From: Sarcina sp034439435
Lineage (GTDB): Bacteria; Bacillota; Clostridia; Clostridiales; Clostridiaceae
DNA length: 64,000 bases
Direction: 5' to 3'
Assembly: GCF_034439435.1 (NCBI RefSeq)
Contig: NZ_JAPCKJ010000006.1
Span: 62,001 to 126,000 of the forward strand
Position numbers and translations under genes: made by a program. How positions within the stretch are numbered: position 1 is the first letter of the stretch; every line of letters starts with the position of its first letter. Shown one piece after another: positions 34,177 to 43,585 of the stretch. The notes under the pieces were generated by a model that was not told the origin of the DNA, ran no database searches, and saw nothing but the letters and a program-made list of their open reading frames with translations.

Positions 34177-35034
34177 GTGCAAGAATTAATAATGATATTT
34201 ACAAATAGTTTAAAGGATATATCTATTTGGTCAATCATAGATATTTTAATTGTAGCCTTTATATTTTATAGAGGTTATATATTAATAAAGGAAACTAGAG
34301 CAGAGCAATTATTAAAGGGAGTAATATTATTATTGATTTTAATCCCTATAAGTTATGTTTTAAGACTTCAAATGTTAAACTTTATATTAACAAAGACATT
34401 AACAATAGGAGTATTATCAATAGTAATTATTTTTCAACCTGAAATCAGAAGGGCATTAGAACATATAGGAAGTACTGCTTTTGATGATTTTCATGTAATT
34501 CAAGATGATCAAAAACTAGAGGAAGTTATTGACCAGCTTATAACAGCAGTAGAAGACATGGCTGAGACTAAAACAGGAGCTTTAATTGCTATTGAACAGG
34601 GAACTGGTTTAGCAGAAATAATATCCACAGGAACTCAGTTAGATGCTATTATAACATCAGCATTAATAGAAAATATATTCTTTAAGAATACTCCATTACA
34701 TGATGGAGCAACTATAATTAGAAATGATAGAATCGTTTCAGCTGGTTGTGTTTTACCATTAACAAATAATAATACTATAAATAAAAAGTTAGGAACTAGA
34801 CATAGAGCGGCTATAGGATTATCTGAGATATCAGATGCTTTAGTTATCGTCGTTTCAGAAGAAACAGGAGCGATATCCTTAGCTGTAAAAGGAAGATTAA
34901 CTAGAAATTATGATGGTAAAAAGTTAAAAAATATATTATTAAAAGTCATGAGGAATAGACGTGATAAGAGAGGTAAATCTTATGGGGAGAAGGTGAAAAT
35001 ATGCTTAAAAAAATTAAAGGAAAAAATTTCTTGA
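34177..35034 (+). CDS. cdaA: diadenylate cyclase CdaA
   Basis: It makes c-di-AMP from two ATP at the membrane. The 285-residue product has about three N-terminal helices and a DisA_N domain with the catalytic DGA (HDGATI) and RHR (GTRHRAA) motifs. I chose GTG 34177, six bases after GGAGGTG; upstream starts would run through that site. cdaR overlaps by 34 bases, so it should be coupled and regulate cyclase activity. glmM, the usual third gene, is absent here. Confidence 0.95.
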   Translation: MQELIMIFTNSLKDISIWSIIDILIVAFIFYRGYILIKETRAEQLLKGVILLLILIPISYVLRLQMLNFILTKTLTIGVLSIVIIFQPEIRRALEHIGSTAFDDFHVIQDDQKLEEVIDQLITAVEDMAETKTGALIAIEQGTGLAEIISTGTQLDAIITSALIENIFFKNTPLHDGATIIRNDRIVSAGCVLPLTNNNTINKKLGTRHRAAIGLSEISDALVIVVSEETGAISLAVKGRLTRNYDGKKLKNILLKVMRNRRDKRGKSYGEKVKICLKKLKEKIS

Positions 35035-36383
35035 TAAAATTTATATGCTTATTATTATCCTTTTCACTTTGGTTATACATAATAAATGTGGAGAATCCAG
35101 TTAGAGAGTATAAATTGAATAATGTTCCTGTTCAAGTTGTAAATGCAGATGTTTTAAAGGGATATAATTTAGTATTGATCCCTAATCAAAATTTAACAGT
35201 AGACTTAGATTTAGAGGGGCCTTCAACTGAAATATATAAGGTTAAGAAAGAACAATTTAAAATAGTTGTTAATTTAGGAGAGTATGTTTTAAAAGAAGGA
35301 GATAACAACATACCAGTACAAATAGAAAGTTCTCCTAATAATATAAATATAAAAAACAATGGACTTTTAAGAGTTAATGTAGCTCTTGATAAATATCAAG
35401 AAAAAAGTTTACCTATTGAAAGTAAAATAAAAGTAAATACAGAACAAGGAACTTATGCTGATAAAATAACTATTAATCCACAGAATGCTACTGTATCAGG
35501 GGCTCAATCCTTAGTAAGCAAAGTTAAAGCTTTAGAAGTAAAAGGTGAGATAAATGATGTTAGCAAAGCTGTTAATATGAGTTTACCCGTTGTTGCTGTA
35601 GATGAAAATGGAAATGAAATTAAGGATGTAAATATAAGTCCAAATAAGGTAGATGTATCTTTTGGAGTTAAAAAAGCTAAGGAGGTACCAGTTAATGTAA
35701 TAACAACAGGAACTCCTAAGGAAGGCTTAGCCTTAAAATCAATTACTCCAAGTATTGCAAAAGTTAGCTTAATTGGACCGGAAGATGCATTAAGTAAAGT
35801 TAGCTTTGTGGAAACTACACCTATAGATGTATCTCAATTTGCAGATGATGCAGAGGTAACAACGGTGTTAAAAGTTCCAGATGGAGTAAGCTTAACTTCT
35901 AATGATCAGTCTCAGATCAAAGTTAAATTAGATTTTAGCAAAGACGCACAAAAAGAAATTGATGTTCCAGTAACTATAGAAGGAAGTTTAGAAGGTTATA
36001 CACCTGAAACTGATGTTAAGACCGTTAAGTTAACATTAGATGGGCCAGAAGATTCTATAAGTAATATAGATGTAAGTAAGTTTAAATGTAGTATTGATAT
36101 ATCAAAACTTACAGCAGATGGAGGAAGTGTAAAACCAACTATATCAAATTCTTATGATAACATAAAAGTTATTAATATGAATCCAGTAGAGGTTAAGGTA
36201 ACTTTTAAAAAGAATGCTGAGTCAACTGGTGGTACTGATAATAATACTAATCCAGAAAATCCAAACAATAATAATAGTGATAATAGTAACAGTAGTAACA
36301 GTAATAATAGTAACAATAATAATAGTAATAGTAATAGTATTTCACGTGCAAATAATAAGCATAATAAAAATAATAAGCAATAA
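35001..36383 (+). CDS. cdaR: CdaA regulatory protein CdaR (YbbR repeats)
   Basis: A 460-residue membrane-anchored protein. One helix (about residues 10-28) is followed by four YbbR-like repeats outside the cell (about 45-410) and a 45-residue tail made almost only of Asn and Ser with a basic end. CdaR modulates CdaA in other Firmicutes. The tail is a low-complexity AAT/AGT run. The ATG lies within cdaA and has GGAGAAGGTG upstream. Confidence 0.9.
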   Translation: MLKKIKGKNFLIKFICLLLSFSLWLYIINVENPVREYKLNNVPVQVVNADVLKGYNLVLIPNQNLTVDLDLEGPSTEIYKVKKEQFKIVVNLGEYVLKEGDNNIPVQIESSPNNINIKNNGLLRVNVALDKYQEKSLPIESKIKVNTEQGTYADKITINPQNATVSGAQSLVSKVKALEVKGEINDVSKAVNMSLPVVAVDENGNEIKDVNISPNKVDVSFGVKKAKEVPVNVITTGTPKEGLALKSITPSIAKVSLIGPEDALSKVSFVETTPIDVSQFADDAEVTTVLKVPDGVSLTSNDQSQIKVKLDFSKDAQKEIDVPVTIEGSLEGYTPETDVKTVKLTLDGPEDSISNIDVSKFKCSIDISKLTADGGSVKPTISNSYDNIKVINMNPVEVKVTFKKNAESTGGTDNNTNPENPNNNNSDNSNSSNSNNSNNNNSNSNSISRANNKHNKNNKQ

Positions 36384-36388
36384 ATATT

Positions 36389-36422
36389 TACCACAGATTA
36401 CTTTAGGGTTATTCTGTGGTAA
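36389..36422. terminator. possible terminator after cdaR
   Basis: TTACCACAGA pairs with TCTGTGGTAA (10 bp, 14-base loop). The following AAAATAATTT is a poor T-run, so read-through into the next gene is likely. Confidence 0.45.
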
Positions 36423-36459
36423 AATAATTTACTAAAGAAAATAAAATGGAGGCAATTTT

Positions 36460-38061
36460 ATGACTATTAGAATAAATAATATTAGTTTAGATATAAATGA
36501 AGATTTAAGTCTTTTAAAAAATAAAGTAGCTAAAAAATTGAAGATGTCTAAGGATGAAGTTGGAGATATAAAGATAATAAAAGAGTCTTTAGATGCCAGA
36601 AAAAAGAATCTTATAAAATTTAATTATTGTATAAATATAGAGCATGAAAATGAAGATAAAATAGTTGCTAGACTTAATGATAAAGATGTGAAAATAGAAA
36701 CGGTTAATTATGACTTTGATTTTAAGTTTGGAGAAAAAAAGCTTGAACATAGACCTGTAGTTGTGGGATTAGGACCATCAGGATTATTTGCAGCTCTTTT
36801 ATTAGCTAAAAAAGGATTTAATCCAATAGTATTTGAAAGAGGAGAAGATGTTGATACAAGAACTAAAACTGTAGAAGAGTTTTGGAGAAGTGGGGAATTA
36901 AATCCAGAATCAAATGTACAGTTTGGTGAAGGTGGTGCAGGAGCATTTTCTGATGGAAAGCTTACAACTAGAATAAAAGATACAAGATGTGATTACGTAC
37001 TTGATGCTCTTGTAAGAAATGGAGCACCAGAGGAAATAATTTATAAAGGGAAACCTCATGTAGGAACCGATATATTAAAGAATGTGGTTAAAAATATTAG
37101 AGAAGAAATAAAAAGATATGGCGGAGAAGTTCACTTTAATTCAAGATTTGAAGGAATAATAAAAAAGAATAACAAACTAAAAGGAATTAAGGTTAATGGA
37201 GAAGAAGTTCCATGTGAAGTAGTAGTTTTAGCTTTAGGACATAGCTCTAGAGATACATATGAAATGTTATTTAATGAAGGAATATTCATGAAGCAAAAAC
37301 CTTTTGCCATAGGAGTTAGAATAGAGCATCCACAAGAAATTATAAACTTAAGTCAATATGGAGAAAAATATGCTAATCATCCTAGATTAAATGCAGCAGA
37401 ATATAGACTATCATATCAAAGTAAAACTTTAGACAGAGCAATATATTCTTTCTGTATGTGCCCAGGAGGAGTTGTTGTTAATGCATCTTCAGAAGAAAAT
37501 AGATTATGTGTAAATGGTATGAGTTATCACGCTAGAGATAAAGAAAATGCTAATTCTGCCTTAGTTGTAACTGTGGGATCAAATGATTTTGGAGGTGATC
37601 ATCCTTTAGAGGGAATGAAGTTCCAAAGACATTATGAAGAACTTGCATTTAAACTAGGTGGAGGAAACTATAATACTCCTATTCAGTTAGTTGGAGATTT
37701 TATGAATGATAGAGTTTCAACCAAATTAGGAAAAGTTAATCCAAGTGTATTGAGTAATGGGTATAGATTTGAAGATTTAAGAAAATGTCTTCCTTCTTAT
37801 GTAATAGCAGGATTAAAGGAAGGTATCACTGATTTTGATAGAAAGATAAAGGGTTTCGGTCATAATGATGGTGTTTTAACTGGTATAGAGACAAGAACTT
37901 CAGCACCAGTTAGAATTGAAAGAAATGAAAAGTTACAAAGTATATCTTTAGAAGGACTATATCCTGCCGGAGAAGGTGCTGGTTTCGCAGGTGGGATTGT
38001 TTCAGCGGCAGTAGATGGATTAAAGGTAGCTGAAAATATAATGAAAGAATATAGTGTTTAA
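36460..38061 (+). CDS. FAD-dependent dehydrogenase, COG2509-type
   Basis: A 533-residue flavoprotein with an N-terminal helper region (about 1-90) and the dinucleotide motif VGLGPSGLFAALLLAKKG (about 103-120). Conserved GGAGAFSDGKL and the C-terminal PAGEGAGFAGGIVSAAVDG follow. The family is widespread in clostridia; its substrate is not known. GGAGG precedes the ATG. It lies after cdaAR, an arrangement I recall from related species. Confidence 0.82.
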   Translation: MTIRINNISLDINEDLSLLKNKVAKKLKMSKDEVGDIKIIKESLDARKKNLIKFNYCINIEHENEDKIVARLNDKDVKIETVNYDFDFKFGEKKLEHRPVVVGLGPSGLFAALLLAKKGFNPIVFERGEDVDTRTKTVEEFWRSGELNPESNVQFGEGGAGAFSDGKLTTRIKDTRCDYVLDALVRNGAPEEIIYKGKPHVGTDILKNVVKNIREEIKRYGGEVHFNSRFEGIIKKNNKLKGIKVNGEEVPCEVVVLALGHSSRDTYEMLFNEGIFMKQKPFAIGVRIEHPQEIINLSQYGEKYANHPRLNAAEYRLSYQSKTLDRAIYSFCMCPGGVVVNASSEENRLCVNGMSYHARDKENANSALVVTVGSNDFGGDHPLEGMKFQRHYEELAFKLGGGNYNTPIQLVGDFMNDRVSTKLGKVNPSVLSNGYRFEDLRKCLPSYVIAGLKEGITDFDRKIKGFGHNDGVLTGIETRTSAPVRIERNEKLQSISLEGLYPAGEGAGFAGGIVSAAVDGLKVAENIMKEYSV

Positions 38062-38093
38062 AATTTAACAATTAAATAAAAAATAATAATTTG

Positions 38094-38128
38094 AATATTC
38101 TGAAAACTTATGTTTTCAGAATATTTTT
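38094..38128 (+). terminator. terminator of the FAD dehydrogenase gene
   Basis: AATATTCTGAAAAC pairs with GTTTTCAGAATATT (14 bp, TTAT loop), followed by T residues. Confidence 0.92.
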
Positions 38129-38200
38129 TGGTAGAATATAGTTATGTAGAATTAATTTTGAATTTATAAAATTATGTAATCGAATTTTTTTTGTTTGTAA

Positions 38201-38218
38201 TTGTTATAAATTTAACAA
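38201..38218. promoter_or_regulatory. Rex-type operator upstream of ptb
   Basis: TTGTTATAAATTTAACAA matches the Rex consensus TTGTTAAnnnnTTAACAA at 13 of 14 fixed positions. It overlaps a probable extended -10 box (TGTTATAAA) and ends eight bases before the ribosome binding site region. Rex senses the NADH/NAD ratio and represses fermentation genes. Confidence 0.78.
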
Positions 38219-38243
38219 AATTCAAGGGAGAGGGTTGAGTATT

Positions 38244-39152
38244 ATGGCTAAAAATTTTAATGAATTGTTTTCAAAACTAAGAGAGAATGGAATGAAAAAA
38301 GTTTCCGTTGCAGTTGCTCAGGATGAACCAGTTTTAGAAGCAGTAAGAGAAGCAAAAAAATTAGGAATAGCTGATGCTGTTTTAGTTGGTAATGAAGAGA
38401 AGATAAAAGAAATAGCTAATAAGATAGATATGAATTTAGCTGATTTTGAAGTTATAAATGAGCCAAATGATAAAAAAGCAGCTTTATTAGCAGTAGAGTT
38501 AGCATCAACAGGCAAAACTGATATGGTAATGAAAGGATTAGTTGATACTGCTACTTTTTTAAGAAGTGTACTAAATAAAGAAGTTGGATTAAGAACAGGT
38601 CAACTAATGTCACATGTATCTGTATTTGAAATACCAGGAATGGATAGATTACTTTTCTTAACTGATGCAGCATTTAATACATATCCAGAGTTAAAAGATA
38701 AAGCAGCTATGATAAATAACGCAGTTAAAGTTGCACATGCTTGTGGAGTTTCAGTTCCTAAGGTTGCTGTTATAGGCGCAGTAGAAGTTGTGAATCCTAA
38801 TATGCCAGCAACAATCGATGCAGCATTATTAGCTAAAATGAGTGATAGAGGACAAATAAAGGGATGTATAGTTGACGGACCGTTTGCCTTAGATAATGCT
38901 ATATCAGAAGAGGCTGCTGAACATAAAGGTGTAAAAGGGGAAGTTGCAGGAAAAGCAGATATATTATTATTACCTAATATAGATGTTGCGAATGTAATGT
39001 ATAAAACTTTAACTTACATGTCAGATTGTAAAAATGGTGGATTATTAGTTGGTACATCAGCACCAGTTATATTAACTTCTAGAGCAGATAGTTTTGAAAC
39101 AAAAGTTAAATCAATAGCTATAGCAGCAGTAGTTGCTCATGATTTAAAATAA
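38244..39152 (+). CDS. ptb: phosphate butyryltransferase
   Basis: It converts butyryl-CoA and phosphate to butyryl-phosphate, the first step of butyrate formation. The 302-residue product has the PTA_PTB family features KKVSVAVAQDEPVLEAV, GLVDTATFLRSVLNKEVGL in part, and CIVDGPFALDNA. I prefer ATG 38244; a TTG at 38235 lies on the AGGGAGAGGG site and would add three residues. buk follows after 21 bases. Control by Rex is likely. Confidence 0.95.
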   Translation: MAKNFNELFSKLRENGMKKVSVAVAQDEPVLEAVREAKKLGIADAVLVGNEEKIKEIANKIDMNLADFEVINEPNDKKAALLAVELASTGKTDMVMKGLVDTATFLRSVLNKEVGLRTGQLMSHVSVFEIPGMDRLLFLTDAAFNTYPELKDKAAMINNAVKVAHACGVSVPKVAVIGAVEVVNPNMPATIDAALLAKMSDRGQIKGCIVDGPFALDNAISEEAAEHKGVKGEVAGKADILLLPNIDVANVMYKTLTYMSDCKNGGLLVGTSAPVILTSRADSFETKVKSIAIAAVVAHDLK

Positions 39153-39173
39153 TAGATTTTGGGGGAGAGTTAT

Positions 39174-40244
39174 ATGGCATACAAATTATTAATAATAAAT
39201 CCAGGTTCAACATCAACTAAAATTGGTGTTTATGAGGGAGAAAAAGAAATTTTAGAAGAAACATTAAGACATTCAGCAGAAGAAATATCAAAATATGATA
39301 CAATTTACGATCAACTTGGTTTTAGAAAAGAAGTTATTTTAAATGTTTTAAAAGAAAAGGGAATTGATATAAAAGAGTTGGATGCCGTTGTTGGAAGAGG
39401 TGGAATGCTTAAACCAATAGAAGGTGGAACTTATGAAGTTAATGGTGCTATGGTTGAGGATTTAAAAGTTGGAGTTCAAGGACCACATGCTTCAAATCTA
39501 GGTGGAATATTATCTAATGAAATAGCAAAAGAAATTGGTAAAAGAGCATTTATAGTAGATCCAGTTGTTGTTGATGAAATGGAAGATGTAGCAAGACTAT
39601 CAGGTGTTCCTGAATTACCTAGAAAAAGTAAATTCCATGCATTAAATCAAAAGGCCGTCGCTAAGAGATATGCGAAAGAACATAATACTTCATATGAAGA
39701 TGTTAATTTAATAGTTGTTCATATGGGAGGCGGTGTTTCAGTAGGAGCACATAGAAAAGGAAGAGTTATAGATGTAAATAACGCATTAGATGGAGATGGA
39801 CCATTTTCACCAGAAAGAGCTGGAGGAGTACCATCAGGAGAATTATTAGAAATGTGTTTCTCAGGAAAATACAGCAAAGAAGAGGTTTATAAAAAACTAG
39901 TTGGAAAAGGTGGATTCGTTGCTTACGCGAATACAAATGATGCAAGAGATTTAATAAAGTTATCACAAGAAGGTGATAAGGAAGGTTCATTAATATTTGA
40001 TGCATTCATATACCAAATAGCAAAAGAAATAGGATCAATGGCTGTGGTTTTAGAAGGAGAGGTTGATGCTATAGTATTAACTGGTGGAATTGCGTATAGT
40101 GATTATGTTACAAATGCTATAAACAAAAAAGTAAAATGGATTGCACCTATGGTTGTATACGGTGGAGAAGATGAACTTTTAGCTTTAGCACAAGGTGCAA
40201 TAAGGGTATTAGATGGTGTAGAGGAAGCAAAAATATATAAATAA
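39174..40244 (+). CDS. buk: butyrate kinase
   Basis: It makes butyrate and ATP from butyryl-phosphate. The 356-residue acetokinase-family product has the N-terminal NPGSTSTKIGVYE phosphate motif, the VHMGGGVSVGAH segment and the C-terminal VLTGGIAYSD. I chose ATG 39174 after GGGGGAGAG. It forms an operon with ptb, the standard clostridial butyrate pair giving ATP by substrate-level phosphorylation. Confidence 0.95.
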   Translation: MAYKLLIINPGSTSTKIGVYEGEKEILEETLRHSAEEISKYDTIYDQLGFRKEVILNVLKEKGIDIKELDAVVGRGGMLKPIEGGTYEVNGAMVEDLKVGVQGPHASNLGGILSNEIAKEIGKRAFIVDPVVVDEMEDVARLSGVPELPRKSKFHALNQKAVAKRYAKEHNTSYEDVNLIVVHMGGGVSVGAHRKGRVIDVNNALDGDGPFSPERAGGVPSGELLEMCFSGKYSKEEVYKKLVGKGGFVAYANTNDARDLIKLSQEGDKEGSLIFDAFIYQIAKEIGSMAVVLEGEVDAIVLTGGIAYSDYVTNAINKKVKWIAPMVVYGGEDELLALAQGAIRVLDGVEEAKIYK

Positions 40245-40283
40245 ATTAATAAAATAGATATAAATTTTAAGAGTGTAAAGTAT

Positions 40284-40314
40284 TTAGGGGAAGAATTTTG
40301 TAATTCTCCCTTAA
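40284..40314 (+). terminator. possible terminator after buk
   Basis: TTAGGGGAAGAATT and AATTCTCCCTTAA can form an imperfect stem with a TTGT-type loop, followed by a T-containing run. The mismatches make it uncertain. Confidence 0.45.
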
Positions 40315-40471
40315 ATTTTGCTTTAAAAAAGTGTTCATAAAAGTCTGAAATATTTATATTTCACAAATATTATGTTAGAATAGTAACGATGATTTTTAAA
40401 TTAACTGATTTTTACGATATAAGAGTTGATGTTTAGTATTTATTAAAAAATCCTAAAAGTGGAGGAACAGC

Positions 40472-42190
40472 ATGAATAAAATAATAATCAATGATAAGAC
40501 TATCGAATTTGATGGTGATAAGACGATACTTGACTTAGCTAGAGAGAATGGATTTGACATTCCGGTGCTTTGTGAGTTAAAAAATTGCGGAAATAAAGGA
40601 CAATGTGGAGTTTGTCTTGTTGAGCAAGAAGGAAATGATAGACTATTAAGATCTTGTGCAATAAAAGCTAAAGATGGAATGGTTATTAAAACTGAGAGTG
40701 AAAAAGTTATAGAGGCTAGAAAAGAAAGAGTAGCAGAACTTTTAGACGAGCATGAGTTTAAATGTGGACCATGTAAAAGAAGAGAAAACTGTGAATTCTT
40801 AAAGCTTGTAATAAAAACAAAAGCAAGAGCTCATAAACCATTTATAGTTGCAGATAAATCAGAATATGTAGATGACAGAAGTAAATCAATAGTTTTAGAT
40901 AGAACTAAGTGTGTTAAATGTGGTAGATGTGTTGCTGCATGTAGAACAAGAACAGCTACTAACTCAATAAAATTCCATAGAATTGATGGTGTTAGATTAG
41001 TTGGACCAGAAGAATTAAAATGTTTCGATGATACAAACTGTTTATTATGTGGACAATGTGTTGCTGCTTGTCCAGTTGATGCATTATCAGAGAAATCACA
41101 TATAGAAAGAGTTCAAGATGCATTAAATGATCCAGAAAAGCATGTAATAGTTGCTATGGCACCAGCTGTAAGAACATCAATGGGTGAATTATTCAAGATG
41201 GGTTACGGCCAAGACGTTACTGGAAAATTATATACTGCTTTAAGAGCATTAGGTTTCGATAAAGTATTTGACATAAACTTTGGTGCTGATATGACAATAA
41301 TGGAAGAAGCTACTGAACTTATAGAAAGAATCAAAAACAACGGACCTTTCCCAATGTTAACTTCATGTTGTCCATCATGGGTTAGAGAAGTTGAAAATTA
41401 CTTCCCAGAGTTAGTAGAAAATCTTTCAACAGCTAAGTCACCACAACAAATATTTGGTGCGGCATCAAAAACTTACTATCCACAAGTTGCTGATATAGAT
41501 CCTAAAAAAGTATTTACAGTAACTATAATGCCTTGTACTTCTAAAAAATTCGAGGCGGATAGACCAGAAATGGAAAACGAAGGAATGAGAAATATAGATG
41601 CAGTTTTAACAACTAGAGAATTAGCTAGAATGATAAAAGCTGCTAAAATAGATTTCGCTAAGTTAGAAGATAGCGAAGTAGATCCAGCTATGGGAGAATA
41701 CACAGGAGCTGGTGTTATATTCGGAGCTACTGGTGGAGTTATGGAAGCTGCTTTAAGAACAGCTAAGGACTTCATGGAAAATGATAACTTAGATAACGTA
41801 GATTATGAAGTTGTTAGAGGATTAGCTGGAATAAAAGAAGCTGAAATAGAAATAGCAGGAAATGAATATAAATTAGCTGTTGTAAGTGGAGCTGCTAATG
41901 TATTTGAATTAGTTAAGTCAGGTAAAATAAATGACTACCACTTCATCGAAGTAATGGCATGTCCAGGTGGATGTGTTAACGGTGGAGGACAACCACATAT
42001 CTCAGCTGAAGATAGTGATAAAATGGACATTAGAGAAGTAAGAGCTTCTGTTCTTTACAACCAAGATAAGAACTTAGAGAAGAGAAAATCACATCAAAAC
42101 TCAGCTTTATTAAAAATGTACGAAAACTATATGGGTCAACCAGGTCATGGAAGAGCTCATGAGTTATTACACATGAAATATAAAAAATAA
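40472..42190 (+). CDS. hydA: [FeFe] hydrogenase
   Basis: It disposes of electrons as H2 in the cytoplasm. The 572-residue enzyme has a [2Fe-2S] domain (Cys34, 45, 48, 62), a His-Cys3 cluster (His94, Cys98, 101, 107) and two [4Fe-4S] clusters (Cys147-157 and Cys190-200). The H-cluster domain has TSCCPSW (about 297-303), MPCTSKK and MACPGGC. This is the CpI-like (M3) layout; the common form of the first motif is TSCCPGW or TSCCPAW. GGAGGAACAGC precedes the ATG. It is a single gene. Confidence 0.96.
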   Translation: MNKIIINDKTIEFDGDKTILDLARENGFDIPVLCELKNCGNKGQCGVCLVEQEGNDRLLRSCAIKAKDGMVIKTESEKVIEARKERVAELLDEHEFKCGPCKRRENCEFLKLVIKTKARAHKPFIVADKSEYVDDRSKSIVLDRTKCVKCGRCVAACRTRTATNSIKFHRIDGVRLVGPEELKCFDDTNCLLCGQCVAACPVDALSEKSHIERVQDALNDPEKHVIVAMAPAVRTSMGELFKMGYGQDVTGKLYTALRALGFDKVFDINFGADMTIMEEATELIERIKNNGPFPMLTSCCPSWVREVENYFPELVENLSTAKSPQQIFGAASKTYYPQVADIDPKKVFTVTIMPCTSKKFEADRPEMENEGMRNIDAVLTTRELARMIKAAKIDFAKLEDSEVDPAMGEYTGAGVIFGATGGVMEAALRTAKDFMENDNLDNVDYEVVRGLAGIKEAEIEIAGNEYKLAVVSGAANVFELVKSGKINDYHFIEVMACPGGCVNGGGQPHISAEDSDKMDIREVRASVLYNQDKNLEKRKSHQNSALLKMYENYMGQPGHGRAHELLHMKYKK

Positions 42191-42203
42191 TATTTTAAAT
42201 ATA

Positions 42204-42240
42204 AACAGAGTGTTTAAATTTTAAAACACTCTGTTTTTTT
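42204..42240 (+). terminator. terminator of hydA
   Basis: AACAGAGTGTTT pairs with AAACACTCTGTT (12 bp, eight-base loop), followed by T residues. Confidence 0.93.
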
Positions 42241-42362
42241 ATAGCCTTTTACAAAATATAAAAAAATTAATAAAAAATATCACAAGAAAAATGAAATTTG
42301 TACAGGCTATTTAGATTATCATACAAAAAATAATGAATTCTTTTGTAAATAATGTCCATAGA

Positions 42363-42376
42363 TGAAAACGGTTAAT
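42363..42376. promoter_or_regulatory. possible CcpA (cre) site
   Basis: TGAAAACGGTTAAT is close to the cre consensus TGWAANCGNTNWCA but lacks the final CA. It lies just before a possible -10 (TATAAA at 42380). Weak evidence. Confidence 0.35.
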
Positions 42377-42441
42377 TGGTATAAAATAAAATCATAAAAG
42401 AAATTCGAGAAAATAACTGAAATTTATGGGGGAGTATTAAT

Positions 42442-43551
42442 ATGGCAAATTTATCACTTAAACATATTTATAAAGTTTATCCAGGAGATGTTACAGCAGT
42501 TAAAGACTTTAACCTAGAAATAGCTGACAAAGAGTTCATCGTATTCGTTGGACCATCAGGTTGTGGTAAGTCTACTACTTTAAGAATGATTGCTGGATTA
42601 GAAGAAATATCAAAAGGTGAATTATTCATTGGAGATAGATTAGTTAACGAAGTAGAACCAAAGGAAAGAGATATAGCAATGGTTTTCCAAAGTTACGCAC
42701 TATATCCACATATGACTGTATATGATAACATGGCTTTTGGACTTAAATTAAGAAAAGTTCCAAAAGAAGAAATAGACAAGAAAGTTAGAGATGCTGCTAA
42801 AATACTTGATATAGAGCATTTATTAGATAGAAAACCAAAAGCTTTATCAGGTGGACAAAGACAAAGGGTTGCATTAGGAAGAGCTATAGTAAGAGAACCT
42901 AAAGTATTCTTAATGGACGAACCTTTATCAAACTTAGATGCTAAATTAAGAGTTCAAATGAGAACTGAGATTTCTAAATTACATCAAAGATTACAAACAA
43001 CATTCATATATGTTACACATGACCAAGTTGAGGCTATGACAATGGGTACAAGAATCGTTGTTATGAAAGATGGTATAGTTCAACAAGTTGACTCACCACA
43101 AGAAATATACAATAACCCAGCTAATATATTCGTTGCAGGATTCATTGGAAGTCCACAAATGAACTTTATAGATGGTACTATAAAGGAAGAAGGCGGAAAA
43201 TATTTTGCTACTTTCCAAAATGAAAAAATTGAAATGCCAATGGATAAAGCTAGATTATTAAAAGAAAAAGGATATATAGGAAAAAATGTTATAATAGGGG
43301 TAAGACCTGAACATTTAGATGATGACCAAGAGTTAGTTGCTGCAAATCCAACAACAGTAATAAAATCAAAAGTTGAAGTTACAGAATTAATGGGAGCAGA
43401 AAGTTATATTTATACTAAACTTGCAGATCAAAACATAACAGTTAGAGTAAATGGAAGTACTAAATTACAAAATGGTCAAGAAGCTAAGTTCTACGTTGAT
43501 GCTAATAAAATTCATATATTCGATAAAGAAACAGAATTAAAATTAGTTTAA
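42442..43551 (+). CDS. sugar ABC transporter ATP-binding protein, MsmK/MalK type
   Basis: A 369-residue ATPase of the CUT1 sugar family. Walker A is GPSGCGKST, the signature ALSGGQRQR, Walker B VFLMDEPLSNLD, with a C-terminal TOBE-like regulatory domain (about 240-369, with GVRPEHL). Such ATPases energise several sugar permeases. The maltodextrin permease genes at 44.9-48.1 kb lack their own ATPase, so this is the probable partner. GGGGGAG precedes the ATG. A regulator gene follows after 34 bases. Confidence 0.9.
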   Translation: MANLSLKHIYKVYPGDVTAVKDFNLEIADKEFIVFVGPSGCGKSTTLRMIAGLEEISKGELFIGDRLVNEVEPKERDIAMVFQSYALYPHMTVYDNMAFGLKLRKVPKEEIDKKVRDAAKILDIEHLLDRKPKALSGGQRQRVALGRAIVREPKVFLMDEPLSNLDAKLRVQMRTEISKLHQRLQTTFIYVTHDQVEAMTMGTRIVVMKDGIVQQVDSPQEIYNNPANIFVAGFIGSPQMNFIDGTIKEEGGKYFATFQNEKIEMPMDKARLLKEKGYIGKNVIIGVRPEHLDDDQELVAANPTTVIKSKVEVTELMGAESYIYTKLADQNITVRVNGSTKLQNGQEAKFYVDANKIHIFDKETELKLV

Positions 43552-43585
43552 TCAGCAATAGCTTTAATATAGAGGGGTAATCAAT

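Noticed and set aside
36152..36435. Leu-rich (minus) and Ile/Val-rich (plus) frames over the end of cdaR
   Set aside because: Both arise from reading the AAT/AGT repeat run that encodes the Asn/Ser tail in other frames.
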